A stretch of 64,000 nt of DNA from Lolium rigidum (Eukaryota; Streptophyta; Magnoliopsida; Poales; Poaceae): positions 33,257,047-33,321,046 of the forward strand of contig NC_061510.1 of NCBI RefSeq assembly GCF_022539505.1. The letters run 5' to 3'. Position numbers and translations under genes: made by a program. The notes under the pieces were generated by a model. The model ran no database searches and was not told where the DNA came from. It saw nothing but the letters and a program-made list of their open reading frames with translations. Position 1 is the stretch's first letter. The number at the start of each line of letters is the position of its first letter. Positions 1 through 10,364 of the stretch are shown in pieces.

Positions 1-931
1 GATCTGCAACAAGAAATTATAAGATATAAGGGTGGAACGGGCACACATACCCAGTTTACTGAAAGAGTCTCTTTTTCATCAACAAATCACGGGAATCGAG
101 GAGATGCCTTGGTAATTGCACGCGAGAAGCGGTCATTTCCTAAAAACTGCCCGCGCAGAACTAGGGTGGGCTCGTCAGGTCACGTCTGTTCAGTCAGATC
201 ATGGCAGTGATTACGTCATCTATGACGTCGTAAAAGCTTGGTTGATGAGTCGAAGAAATGAAACTGTCGAGTGGTCAACTTGAGTCTACGCACGGATTGC
301 AAGCATCCGCGCCTAGACTCGGGGGCTACTCCCATCGGGAGCGCTGGACGCGCACCCGATAAAAAGAAGACTCGAAGATTTTCCAGAAAGAAGGGCGTGA
401 AGAAGTGTTTGAACAAAAGAGCGGTGTCCTCAGTTTGAGTCTGCACCCGGTTGCAAGCACCCGCGCCCAGACTCGGCGACTACTCCCATCGGGAGCGCTG
501 AGTGCGCACCCGATAAAACTTTTTTGTATTCCAGGATCATGCCCGGGGACTTGATTCTGAGTAGGGTAACGCTGTTTTGCCAACGGCAGTTAACCAGCAA
601 AGTTGGGCACGTTACTCCATATCCTTTACGCGTCCAAGATTCACTAAAAAGTACAAGCCCTGATATGCATTTATCGGATGACCTATGAAGACTTGCAAGA
701 AACTTCGGCAGAAGAAGACATTCGAGTGGCACAACTTGAGTCTACACACGGATTGCAAGCATCTGTATCTAGACTCGGGGGCTACTCCCATCGGGAGCAC
801 TGGACGCGCACCCGATAAAAGAAAATGAAGCTGTTACAAGATGGACGAAAGCAATCAAGGCAGAAGAACGGTCAGTGGAGGCATGCTTTAGTCTCTACCC
901 GAAAAACTTCGGCTAGACACTCGGGGACTAC
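1..931 (+). mobile_element. 3' internal region of an LTR retrotransposon, cut by window start
   Basis: This stretch runs straight into the LTR at 932 through a purine-rich tract (ctcggggacta), so it is the untranslated 3' end of a plus-strand element whose coding part lies to the left of the window. No protease, reverse transcriptase or integrase motif is visible. It holds three long direct repeats, listed separately. Which retroelement family it belongs to cannot be told from here; the layout fits Gypsy-type elements of grasses. Confidence 0.7.
279..822 (+). repeat. Three dispersed ~85-bp direct repeats containing a polypurine-like core
   Basis: Near-copies lie at about 279-363, 430-518 and 734-822. 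Each reads roughly: gag-tct-acr, a short spacer with 'ttgcaagca', then 'gactcgggggctactccc', 'atcgggagc', and ends 'gcgcacccgataaaa'. A shortened relative at 889-931 directly precedes the LTR and supplies its polypurine tract. The copies are separated by 66 and 215 bp, so this is not a simple tandem array. Confidence 0.8.
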
Positions 932-1472
932 TGACGTGGGCATTACCCTTCGGGTAACCGACATTGCCCTATCCTGTGCCGCCCAATGGGAGGCCCATTA
1001 GGGTACCCGATGGCAAGGCGGGCCACTATGGCGGTGCCGAAGAAGATTCCTTGAAGAACAAGGCGAAGAGGAGCCGAACAAGGGAAGTTTAGAGATAGAC
1101 CTTTTGTAAAACTAGTCGTACCCGGACAGATCTCTTGAGACCTGGCCTCCTATATAAAGGCCAGGAGAGGGGTTGCCGAGGCACACAATCAATCTTAGCA
1201 ACTTTAGCCACCAGAAGTGTAGAGCTAGGTCGCCGCAGCACTTAGCCTCTCGACGAGATCACAGCCGAAACCTTCGGCACCCCATTGTAACCCAATATTC
1301 TCATAATCAAGATCAGACAGGCAGGACGTAAGGGTTTTACCTCATCGAGGGCCCCAAACCTGGGTAAATCGCTCTCCCCGCTTGTCTGTTCACCGATGTC
1401 TCGTGTCAGCCTACAGGATTCCATCAACCCTAAGCCCCAATCGGAGGGCATTTCCGAGGAGTACCCTCGACA
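932..1472 (+). mobile_element. LTR (3' LTR of the element at 1-931)
   Basis: The 541-bp segment starts TGACGTGGGC and ends CCCTCGACA, giving the usual TG...CA ends. It has a TATA box (tatataaa, 1151-1158) followed by the leader. The purine-rich tract sits immediately upstream. No second copy of this LTR is in the window, so a target-site duplication cannot be tested, and the right boundary rests only on the CA end and on change of sequence character. Confidence 0.65.
1151..1158 (+). promoter_or_regulatory. TATA box of the 932-1472 LTR
   Basis: The sequence tatataaa lies 220 bp into the LTR and is followed by GC-rich sequence and a leader. This position suits the U3/R boundary. Confidence 0.6.
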
Positions 1473-1914
1473 GTTCCGGTTGCCACCTTCAAGGCTACCA
1501 CTTAGTGGAGCGTGGGTTAACCTTTGTGGTTTGCTCACCGGAGAATAGGGTGAGACCTTTGTGGCGTTGGTAGGCCTTCATGGCACCACACCACACCCCT
1601 ATAACGTAGACGTACTTCCCCTCAAAGGGAAGGAACTACGGGAATCAACCTTTGTGTCTCCAGGTGCTCTTCTATGTGTTATCTCTATCCTTTTACCACA
1701 CTTTACTACTTGTATTTTATATCTAGCTTGTTTGTTTGCATCTTGTCATATAGGTAAATTCACCTAGTTGCATAACTAGAGAATTTACCATTTGTATCAA
1801 GCCTAAATTGAAAATGAATTAAAATTTGATTAGCACTTATTCACCCCACCCCTTAGGTATACATACGATCCTTTCAATTGGTATCACACTATTATCAAAA
1901 GGCCTAAACGTAGG
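1473..1914 (+). other. Unclassified LTR-leader-like fragment
   Basis: No gene is seen. The stretch ends in 'caattggtatcacac' near 1875-1890. 'Tggtatca' resembles the initiator-methionine primer-binding start seen in Copia elements, but the match breaks off after eight bases. It may be the end of an old LTR plus primer site. Confidence 0.3.
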
Positions 1915-2260
1915 ATGACTCGAAGTGGCACACCACTAAGCAGTGGTGCACCACAAAGAGGTGCTCCACTGCTAGCCATGTTACCAGTGGCGCACCTCGT
2001 GAGTAGTGCGCAGCACTATGTGTGGCCATGGTTTTACCACACCCCCACACTTAGCAATGGTGCACCAAGCATAGGTGCGCCACTGCTATTTGAGGTAGCA
2101 GCGGCGCACCTATGCTTGGTGTGCCATTACTAAGTGTGGGACTGATGGTATAGATGGGCATGAGTTACCTGTGGTGCACCTATATGTAGTGCGCTAGTGC
2201 TACCTCAAAAGGCAGTGGCACACCTATATGTGGTGCACCACTGGTAACTCCTACCCAAAA
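1915..2260. repeat. CACTA-type subterminal repeat cluster
   Basis: Short units of the form 'agtggYgcacc' and their reverse complements 'ggtgcRccact' recur more than ten times in both orientations. Such arrays of direct and inverted short repeats are typical of the subterminal regions of grass CACTA transposons, where transposase binds. No terminal CACTA sequence is seen at either end, so this is a fragment. Confidence 0.55.
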
Positions 2261-2319
2261 AATTAGATTCGCCAAAATCGAAAGGAAACATGTTTCAGGT
2301 TTTGGATTTGAGGCAGAAA

Positions 2320-3585
2320 TCTATTATATACTAAAAGCAAAATACAGAGATCTAAAATAGAGACACGAGGTTAATCCACATCATTAGAATTATTTTAGCT
2401 GTTAGATCTGTAATTTAATGGTCAAGATTTAAAGATTTTACGTAACATGTAGGAGCGCATATATTGAGAACAAGCAAGTGCGTGCACCCTAGCGAGCCTC
2501 TCAGGCTATCCACGATACCCGCGCGGGACTGGGCGATGCCTTCTTTTACCTCCATCCCTTGCGCCACGTGTCAATCTGTAATTGGCTGGTGTCAGTCAGA
2601 AAAAAAAGGCAAAGAGGGGAAAAGGAGTAGCGTGAGTGGTCACAAACCCTATCCCGTCCCCTGGCCGCCGCCGCCTCTCGCCCTCCCCATTCTCTCCCCG
2701 CGCCTCGCCATCGATCTCCGCCCTTGCTCACTCACGCGGCATGCCTGCTTCCCATCGACCTAATGGCCAGAGAATGACGGGACCAGGCGCCGGAGCCGGA
2801 GCAGGTGCCCCAATTCTCGACGTGCAGGTGGAGGTGGAGGGAGGACGCCGGAGGGATTCACAACGACGACGAATTAGAGGCTGCTGGAGGTGGTGCGGCC
2901 TATGAGGACGCGCGGCGGGGGATGGTGAGCGGACGACAACGGCCGCCGTGCGGACCGACAGAGGCAGGTAGAACCGCTTAGCGATCAAGTCTCATTAGGG
3001 AGCCGCAGGTTTCGTTCTGCCTCAAGCAGCAGCGGGACCACGCGGCTGGAGCTTGTCCAGGTTTGCCTCTCCCTCCCCTCTCTTCCTTATCTCTCTCTCT
3101 TGCTCTCACTCTCACTCTCGTCTCTCCCCTTTGTCTCTTGGAAGACCAGAGGAGGAAGCAGTGTGATCCAAGGAGGGTGACCGCTGGTACCACCCGAGGT
3201 CGACACCAGCTGCATCTCACGCAGATCAACCATGCCCCGATGCGGCTGCCTTCGCCCCTTTGGGCGCGTAGGCGTCTCGGTCGGTCGCCGCCCAGGCACC
3301 AAGTCCATCAGCAACATCCCAAAGGAGTAACGTCTTTGTGGCCCGTCAGCAGATACTCCAACGTTGGAGTCGCTAGAGTAGAAGCAGGCGCTGAACCGTG
3401 CAAAGCTGAAGTCGGACACCTTGGCGTGGAGTGAGGTGGTGAGGAGGTTCCTTGGGTGGTATTAGGCTTCCTCATTTAAGTACATATTTTTTTTTACTTT
3501 CTGTCATTTTCAGGATCTCGTGTTTATCCTACACTTTCACCAATTCATCCTAAAATAGAGTCTGAAGCACCATCAACTCATCTTA
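2320..3585 (+). mobile_element. Possible Helitron-like segment carrying gene fragments
   Basis: The 5' end reads A|TCTATTATATACTAAAAGC, which resembles the TC-starting AT-rich ends of grass Helitrons inserted at an A. The segment then changes from AT-rich to strongly GC-rich (2640-3330) and includes a kinase-like fragment on the minus strand. I could not find a convincing 3' hairpin plus CTRR end before the CACTA terminus at 3586, so the right edge is only an upper limit. Confidence 0.35.
3250..3425 (-). pseudogene. Receptor-kinase-like fragment, broken
   Basis: The minus strand reads KVSDFSFARF, resembling kinase subdomain VII (usually K-[IV]-S-DFG-LAR) with the glycine changed to serine. 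About 21 residues later it reads RYSFGMLLMDLVPGRR, resembling subdomain IX of plant receptor-like kinases (DVYSFGMLLLE-type). The activation loop and APE motif that should lie between are missing, so the fragment has an internal deletion and cannot be an active kinase. It lies within the putative Helitron, a class known for capturing gene pieces. Identification is by motif only. Confidence 0.4.
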
Positions 3586-3689
3586 CACTACAAGAAAAGT
3601 TCTGATAGACAACGTCTCAAAATCGTCCGCTAAGGGGTATTTTTCGTCGCCTATGGGCCTAACCCGACGATATGGGTTCTGTTGTCGAA
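3586..3689 (+). mobile_element. Terminus of a CACTA transposon running into the gap
   Basis: CACTACAAGAAAAGT at 3586-3600 is the standard CACTA terminal inverted repeat of grasses, preceded by TTA (a possible 3-bp target duplication). The element continues to the last base before the Ns, so its body and other end are missing. Confidence 0.75.
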
Positions 3690-3789
3690 NNNNNNNNNNN
3701 NNNNNNNNNNNNNNNNNNNNNNNNNNNNNNNNNNNNNNNNNNNNNNNNNNNNNNNNNNNNNNNNNNNNNNNNNNNNNNNNNNNNNNNNN
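3690..3789. other. Assembly gap, exactly 100 Ns
   Basis: The run is exactly 100 N, the usual placeholder for a gap of unknown length. The sequence before it is a CACTA end and the sequence after it is the middle of an antisense retroelement gag, so the gap hides at least the rest of the CACTA element and the 3' half of the retroelement. Confidence 0.98.
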
Positions 3790-6652
3790 AAGATAACTGG
3801 CCGTGGGCCGCGGTCAAGTTGTGCCACGGGTGCTTCGTCCAATCACGGAGCACAAAACTCCACTGGAAGGATGAACACCATGTTTGTGCCGGCCGATGTC
3901 TCATTATCGGCTTTCCTTTGTTTGGGGACGCCACTCTTTCTTTTGTGGTCGACCTTCTTCGTCCGAGTTCGCTGAATTTTCGCGGCCGGATCAGGCCGCG
4001 CCTTCCTAACGTGTGCGGTATAACCTTTCGAGCTTCCTCCAAACCACGTAGCCGCTGAACCCTACGCTTTGGGAACAGGCTGAGTCCATCAGGGCACCAC
4101 CTTGGCCGGTGGTACTTATCTTCTTCTTCTTCATCATCGTCTTCTAATTCCTCGAGATCTTCCACCCGAGAGGACTCAGCGTACTTGTTCCGAGGCGGGA
4201 GAGGCCCTAGACATTTGAACACGGACACGTCACCTGCACCCTTCTTCTTCTGTCTACATTCGGCAGTTGCCGATTGTAGGCAATCGGCTCATTCTCGAAT
4301 CCCGGCGAGTGTCCGAAGAAGGGACGGTCCGAGTGCCTATCCACGTCGTCTTGCTCTCTTGACTTTTCCTTGGCGTGGCGCTCATATCTCTCCTCGTCGC
4401 GATCATGCCGACGATGTCTCCTGGCGTCCCTGCTAGCCAGACGATCTCTTTCGTCATCGTTGTCGTATCGTCGGTGTTGGTCGTATTGACTCACGTATTT
4501 GTTGAGGAGGTGATCAGAGAGAGGTCGCTGATATCTCACATTCTTCACTTCTCCCTCTGTGATGTAGCGCTTGCCATCGTGCCGGAGCCGATCGCGTGGA
4601 ACGGCTTCCTCTTTGTCGTTGTCATGAGAGCAGCTACCCTCATCTCTATCCTTGCCAGGGTGGTGCACCGGTCCTACCATGTTGATGTTGAACGAGAAAC
4701 CTGGCCGGCACCTCCCAGGGTAAGTGCACTCCACCATGTTAACGGCGGGGAAGGGGTGTGTGTCGACTTTCATGGCGTGCGGCTGAAAATTAGACGCCCT
4801 TGTTCTATCGCCATTTGGATCTGCGACGCCACACCTGCCGGTCGTTGGTGGCATGGGTGAACGTGTTATGCCACTTGCAGTATGGCTTTCGGTTCAGCTC
4901 CTGAGCCGTGGGGATCTTGTGGCCTTCGGGTACCTTTAGCTGCTTCTCCTTAAGTAAGAGGTCGAAAATCTGCTCAGCTTTGGTCACGTCGAAGTCAAAC
5001 CCTCTTGGAGGACCTTGTGGCTTAACCCACTTGCAGGACACGGGGCTTGCCCCGGAGTCCATTCAGCCTTGCTACCTCTTGATCTCCCGCGGAGCCTTCA
5101 TCTTCATCTGCCTCAACCGGGACCACCGCACGCTTGAATTTATCCTGGTACACCTCACGGGTGGCGGCTTGTTCATATAATGACAGCTTACTGCACCATA
5201 TGCGCCGGTGAAGGGTAGATACGCTTGGGAGGCCACATCCTTGATTGGTGACGCGAGACCCACCACCGCCAACTCGGCTGCTTCTTTTTCGGTCACACGA
5301 GCCGAATAGCATCGGTTCCTAACGGTCTGAAGCTGGATGTATTCGACTGCTTGTTTCTCCGCGCTTCAGTCGTACTTGTGCTAGATCGGCAATGCCAGCC
5401 CGGAAGCCTCGAGTGATGCTGCATGTGGAAGCGTGCTCTTCCAAGCTGCTTCCAAGTCCGGATTGAATGCTGGTGGCAGCGATGTGTACCACCCGAAAGC
5501 CGATCCTGTGAGGACTGTGCGAAGAACCTCACACGTAGTTCATCGATCTTGAGATCGTGCCCGAGCTGTGCCAAATATCGGCTCACATGCTCGATTGAGC
5601 TGGAGCCATACGATCCACTAAACTTGGAGAATTCGGGGAGCCGATATTTGGGTGGTAGTGGGATCAACTCGTACTCGTTGGGGTACGGCTTGGAATAGCC
5701 GATTGCCCTCCTTTTCGGCACCATGCCGAGCTGGTCTCTCAAGATTGTGCTGATCTGATCCGCGGTGCTGGGCTGCGGAGTCGAACTACTGAAGATTCGC
5801 TGGAGTGGCATACTTAGCCAGCCATGCTTGCTTCTCAAGCTCTGAGCCAACTGCAGGAGTTGAGCTCTGGAGGTTCGTCGGAGTGGCATACTTAGCTAGC
5901 CACGCTTGCTTCTCAAGCTCTGAGCCAACTGCAGGAGTTGAGCTCTGGAGATTCGTCGGAGTGGCATACTTAGCTAGCCACGTCTGCTTCTCAAGATCTG
6001 TCCCCGAAGTTCCTCCTGCTGTTCCAGAAGTCCTGCTATGTTGCCGATCACGGTTCGTGAGTGCCCGATTCTTGCGGTCGCGGCACGTATGTGCACGTGT
6101 ATCCGTGAGGGATCTCCTTAGGCGCCTCATACAAGAGCGGTAATCACTAGGGTCACCACCGATCTTGTAGACGGCGTATGCCGGTGGACTCGGCACTTAC
6201 GGTGCTGCCAACGCGAATGGCAGCGGTGGTCGGGACCTGGAGTGGCATCTCTCCTTGGTGAGTCCCTAGAGCTGGTCCTGACGGAGATGCTGATGCCTCA
6301 TGATTTCTGGATCACCCGAAGGGCGACACGCTCAAAGTGTTCACCGAGGCTCTCGGAATGGCGGTGCGGCGAATGAGCCACCATGAAATTAATCTCTGAC
6401 GCGAGACACGGTGCGTTCTTCGACGGGGCGGACGGGTCCACTCCATCGAGCGCGCCTTCGGGTGAGAACCCTTTCCACCGATGCCGTGTGAGCGGGTTCT
6501 CGGAAAGAGCCGATGAGGTCGGCTTCGAGGATAGCTTTGACCTCGTCATACTTCTTCTTGAGCTCCTCAGTCAAATCTTCGTACGTGACTGGAGTACCTT
6601 CCGCCATCTCAGATGTAGATGGCGATGCAGTTGATGTCGAAGACGGTCCCAT
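3790..6652 (-). pseudogene. Retrotransposon gag, frameshifted (family F1)
   Basis: The polyprotein starts at the ATG at 6652 (MGPSSTSTASPS...), just inside the primer site, and can be followed leftwards through several frames. The pieces include a gag core at 5293-5889 (reading RTSFRPL/YLAQLGHDLKID in broken form), a segment VSCKWVKPQGPPRGFDFD near 5000, and a basic, charged region with PFFGHSPGFENE at 4280-4320. That last piece is the decayed form of the Zn-finger-like CPFFKHCWDSGMSR of the 42.6-kb copy, with the cysteines lost. Many frameshifts make it non-functional. It would have encoded the structural protein that packages element RNA. Confidence 0.7.
5802..6000 (-). repeat. 78-bp in-frame tandem repeat inside gag (two full units, one partial)
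   Basis: Units start at 5802, 5880 and 5958, each with 'ggagtggcatacttagc'. The 78-bp period equals 26 codons, and on the minus strand each unit encodes a stretch containing EKQAWLAKYATP followed by NLQSSTPAVGSEL. Because the period is a multiple of three, the repeat expands gag without breaking the frame. Confidence 0.85.
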
Positions 6653-6668
6653 CGGGTGTGCCAGAATG

Positions 6669-7833
6669 TGTTGCGGTCAGAAACCCACCGGCGAGCAGCG
6701 ACGGGCAACACAGTAGAGCCGGGAGGCTCCCGGGACTGCGGGCGGCCCTGGTCCCTCGAGCGACGGCCCGCAAAGACTCGGCACGCACGTCCGATCTTTG
6801 GTGCAAGGGCGTGCCACGACCTATACCTGATCAGGAAGGTGATGGATTTGCTTCGCTTAGTTTCCTGCATGGCATACACGTAAACATTAAATACGAGCCT
6901 CGATCGGCTCTCAGGTTGTCCTGTGAATCGGCTCAAGGAGCCGATCCGCCCATGATTCGTATGAGGTATACGATCACATGGTGGTCCGCTTGATCAAAAT
7001 AGAGTTAAAGCGACCTACGACGATTTAGGGTTTTCACCACATAATCGGAACATCCTACGCGTGATTGAGCACTGGCGGCCACGCACGGTGATAATAAACC
7101 GACCCTAGACAAGGCCTAAAAACCAACATGAAGTTGATCCCGGAACATCTTGTCTAGGGCTAGCAAACTACACCATACGCGCCACTTTGGATCCTTCAAC
7201 CCGTTTGTAAGGCCTAACTATGCGAGATATTAAACTAATCCTTGAAGAACAAGGAGCAATCATAACGGATCGGATCTACTAAATAACGATCAAGCGAGGT
7301 GCCGCCCTTACACCTAAGATAGGTGTAAGGGCGGCTAAACATCTAAGGGTTGCACGAGACGAAAGCATATGATACGATGAAACAATGCTAACCCTAACAC
7401 ATCTATGATAACTACGTTGCTCGCCATCAACAAGGCTTCGGCCACGAGCAACACATGAACAGCGAATAAACGTGTCTTGCCTAGATCGCAAGATGCGATC
7501 TAGGCAGCATGATCTTACCGGAAGAAACCCTCGAAACAAGGGAGTTGGCGATGCGCCTAGATTGGTTTGTGGTGAACGTGATTGTTGTTTATTTCAGAAA
7601 CCCTAGATACATATTTATAGTCAGTAGACTTTCTAACGTGGGAGTAATCCCAACCGTGCACGAGCCAAATTCTATCTAGCAGACCACGTATCCTACTATA
7701 TTTACTGGATACACGGGCAAACTAGCCCAAACTTTGTATACAAGGCCGATTCAATGTATTCCTTCCAGGTATATTCTTCAAGCCCATCTTAATCGCGGCC
7801 CACCTCTGATCCGGTCAAATTCTGGTGATAACA
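6669..7833 (-). mobile_element. 5' LTR of the antisense F1 element
   Basis: In minus orientation the 1165-bp LTR starts TGTTATCACCAGAAT (at 7833) and ends ...CAACA (at 6669), followed by the primer-binding site 'tggcacacccgatgggacc'. A TATA box (tataaata) lies at 7612-7619 on the minus strand, and a stem-loop follows at 7478-7506. It aligns along its length with the LTR pair at 40852 and 45866 but is clearly more diverged from them than they are from each other. Confidence 0.85.
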
Positions 7834-7836
7834 GTG

Positions 7837-9445
7837 TGATACGTATCAAACGTATCAATAATTTTTGATGCTCCATGCTTGTTTTACACCAATTCCACTA
7901 TGTTTTACTTGCACTTCGTTACACTTTTATATATTTTTCGGCACTAACCTATTGACAAGATTACATATGCCAGTTCCCGATTTTCTGCTGTTTTTGGTTT
8001 CAGAAATTTTTTACAGGAAATATTCTCGCAATTGGACGAACCAAAAGCCGAAGTCTATTTTACCGTAATGAAGATGAAGTCCGAAGGGGGGGTCGAAGAG
8101 GTGCAGTAGGGTGGCCAGACCACACCTAGGCGCGGCCTGGCCTTGCCCGCGCCTAGGGGTGGTGTGGGCCTCCCCGGCACCCCACCGACCTAAATCCTCC
8201 GCGTATTTATACATCTTCTCGGGAAAACCCTGGATACCCAAGACTCCATCCACGAAAAGTTCCGTTGCGACCGCCATCGCAGAATCCATCCCGGGTGGAT
8301 TCTAAAGCTCTTCCCGGCACCCTGCCGGGGGGGGATCATCACCGGATGCTTCTACATCGCCATGCCCATCTCCGAAGTGATTCGTGAGTAGTTCATCCCT
8401 GGACTATGGGTCCATAGCAGTAGCTAGATGGTTGTCTTCTCCAATTTGTGCCTCATGTTTAGATCTTGTGAGCTGCCTATCATGATCAAGATCATCTTTA
8501 TGTAATGCTACATGTTGTGTTTGCTGGGATCCGATGAATTTTGAATACTATGGTTGAGATTGATGTCATATGTTATTTCTGATCTTGCATGCTCTCCATT
8601 GCTAGTAGATTCTTTGGCCAAGCAGATGCTTGTGACTCCAAGAGGGAGTATTTATGCTCGATAGTGGGTTCATGCCTCTAGTTTTCTAGAAGAGTGACAA
8701 TAACTTCTAAGATTATAGATGTGCTGTTGCTACTAGGGAGAAAAACAATGTTTTATCCAAGGGTAATTCTATTGTTTACTTTACACACATTGCTTAATGC
8801 GATTATCTGTTGCTTGCAACTTAATGCCGGAAGAGGTGCGGATGCTAATCAGAAGGTGGATTATTAGTCATAGACGCAGTTGGATTACGGTCTATGCGTT
8901 ATGTTGTAATGCCCAAAAGAATCTCATAGAAGTCATCTTGTTATGTATGATCTTTATTCTGTGAATTGCCCAGCTGTAATTTGTTCACCCAACATGCTAT
9001 TTATCTTTATGGAGAGACACCACTAGTGAACTGTAGACCCCGGTCTGTTTTCCTTTATACTGATACAATCATCATGTTCTGTTTATTTTCTGCAAGCATT
9101 TTTTCTTTTCATTTACTACAAACATCTCCTTCCACACCATACGGTTAACTCTTTGTTATCAGAAAAGCCAGTGAGATTGACAACCTCACTGTGATTTGGG
9201 GCAAGGTATTGCGATTGTGGTGTGTGCAGGTTCCACGTTGTTGCTGACACCGGTAGTGCGCCCTGCCAATAGTCAGCCAACAACACCTTCAGAAGTCACT
9301 CATTTCTCCTGCTGGTCGATTAAACCTTGGTTTCATACTAAGGGAAAACTTGGTGATGTGCTCATCACACCTTCCTCTTGGGTTTTCCCAACCGCTTCCA
9401 CAACTGCCAGCAAGATTGTCTAGCGCCGTACCTAGAGCACCATCA
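7837..9445 (+). mobile_element. 5' LTR of F2a
   Basis: A 1609-bp LTR starting TGATACGTATCAAACG and ending ACCATCA, with the spacer 'agattttc' separating it from the primer site. It aligns throughout with 13274-14904, with many substitutions and small indels, so the insertion is older than the F1 element at 40852. Confidence 0.85.
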
Positions 9446-9453
9446 AGATTTTC

Positions 9454-9471
9454 TGGCGCCGTTGCCGGGGA
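9454..9471 (+). other. Primer-binding site of F2a (tRNA-Asp type)
   Basis: TGGCGCCGTTGCCGGGGA is the exact complement of the 3' end (CCA included) of plant tRNA-Asp as I know it, and lies 8 bp inside the 5' LTR. Confidence 0.75.
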
Positions 9472-9638
9472 GAAAGAGGATTTCTGCAAGGGGAGTCTCT
9501 CATCTCCAATCTCTTTACTTTGTTATTTTTTTCTTAGTTTACTTTAGTTTATCTTGTTTGCTTCTTTATATAAAAAACACAAAAAAATAGTTGCTATTAA
9601 AGTTCTTATTTCTGTTGTTATATTTTTATCTTGTTAGA

Positions 9639-10364
9639 ATGAGTATTCCTGAAGTTGAGGTTCGTTCTTTTAAACAACAAGGGGGAGAAAGTTTGAAAGA
9701 TGCTTGGTATAGAATAAGTTATGCTCATCATAGATGTACTAAAAAAATATTGTACCTTGATCCTTCTTAGAAATTTTTATGTTGCCATGTCTAGCTGGAA
9801 TAGGTATGTTTTCGATACTCTCACATGTGGTAATTTTCTGGGCACTCCTGCTTTAGAAGCAAGCAATTTAATTGAAAGCTTGGTAGGAATACCACCTACT
9901 AATGTTGTTAAAACTGAGATCACTTTGGAAGATGTGGTAAAAAGTCCGAGCTCTTTAGAGAATTTTTTTTCCAAATTTCCTTAATAATGCTAGCCAAATT
10001 AATGAGTCAATAGAAAGTATCAATAAAAGAATCACTATTTTAGAGGCTAGCAATACTCATGATAATAGAAACCATAGAATTGGTAAACTAGATGAAGCTA
10101 TGGAAACTTTAAGTTCAAATTTTTTCTTCTCTCGGGTTTAAAAAGGAGAAAGCTTTTGTGGAAAAAGAGCAAAAAATCATGTATGTTCCCAAAGTACCCA
10201 AGCCAAAGCCCCATAATATGTTTAAAATCGATACAACTTTTAGTACATCTAAGAGTAATTTACATGTTGAATAATCTCCAGGGGTATCTAAAGTGCCTAT
10301 TTTGAAAAGTTGTGTTTTAGAGGAAGTTATTGATCTTGATGCTTCTTCTATTGATAATACTTGA
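9639..10364 (+). pseudogene. gag remnant of F2a
   Basis: It opens at ATG 9639 (MSIPEVEVRSFKQQGGESLK...), shifts frame near 9745 in a run of A's, continues as LLRNFYVAMSSWNRYVFDTL, breaks again near 9970 and 10125, and ends at TGA 10362-10364 after VIDLDASSIDNT. The content resembles the N-terminal and linker parts of a grass gag polyprotein. There is no Zn-knuckle, protease or polymerase motif. The following sequence (gcctagctgaaaggcgtt... cttatgggagacaaccc) is shared with F2b directly after its own gag-protease stop, which shows how much has been lost here. Confidence 0.6.

Larger units (their letters stand above)
3790..7833 (-). mobile_element. Truncated LTR retrotransposon of family F1, antisense
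   Basis: This is a second copy of the family represented by the complete element at 40852-47039, in reverse orientation. Shared features are the LTR ends (TGTTATCACCAGA...), the primer site (tggcacRcccgRtgggacc), the leader stem-loop, and the gag segment reading VAQLDRGPRPVI just at the gap edge. It keeps the 5' LTR (6669-7833) and gag (3790-6652). The protease, the 3' end and the 3' LTR are lost in the gap. No reverse transcriptase is visible. Confidence 0.85.

Noticed and set aside
1242..1538. Minus-strand frame of 98 codons across the LTR end
   Set aside because: It overlaps the U5 part of the LTR and shows no motif. LTRs often contain chance frames of this size.
3659..4228. Frames spanning the run of Ns
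   Set aside because: The gap has no real sequence, so any frame crossing it is meaningless. Only the gag part to the right of the gap was used.
4375..4860. A 161-codon hydrophobic plus frame resembling a membrane protein
   Set aside because: It is the complement of a basic, charged part of F1 gag. Hydrophobic runs are expected opposite Arg/Asp-rich codons.
9454..9471. Possible tRNA gene fragment matching tRNA-Asp
   Set aside because: The match is limited to 18 bases complementary to the tRNA 3' end, next to an LTR. It is a primer-binding site, and no tRNA cloverleaf is present anywhere in the window.
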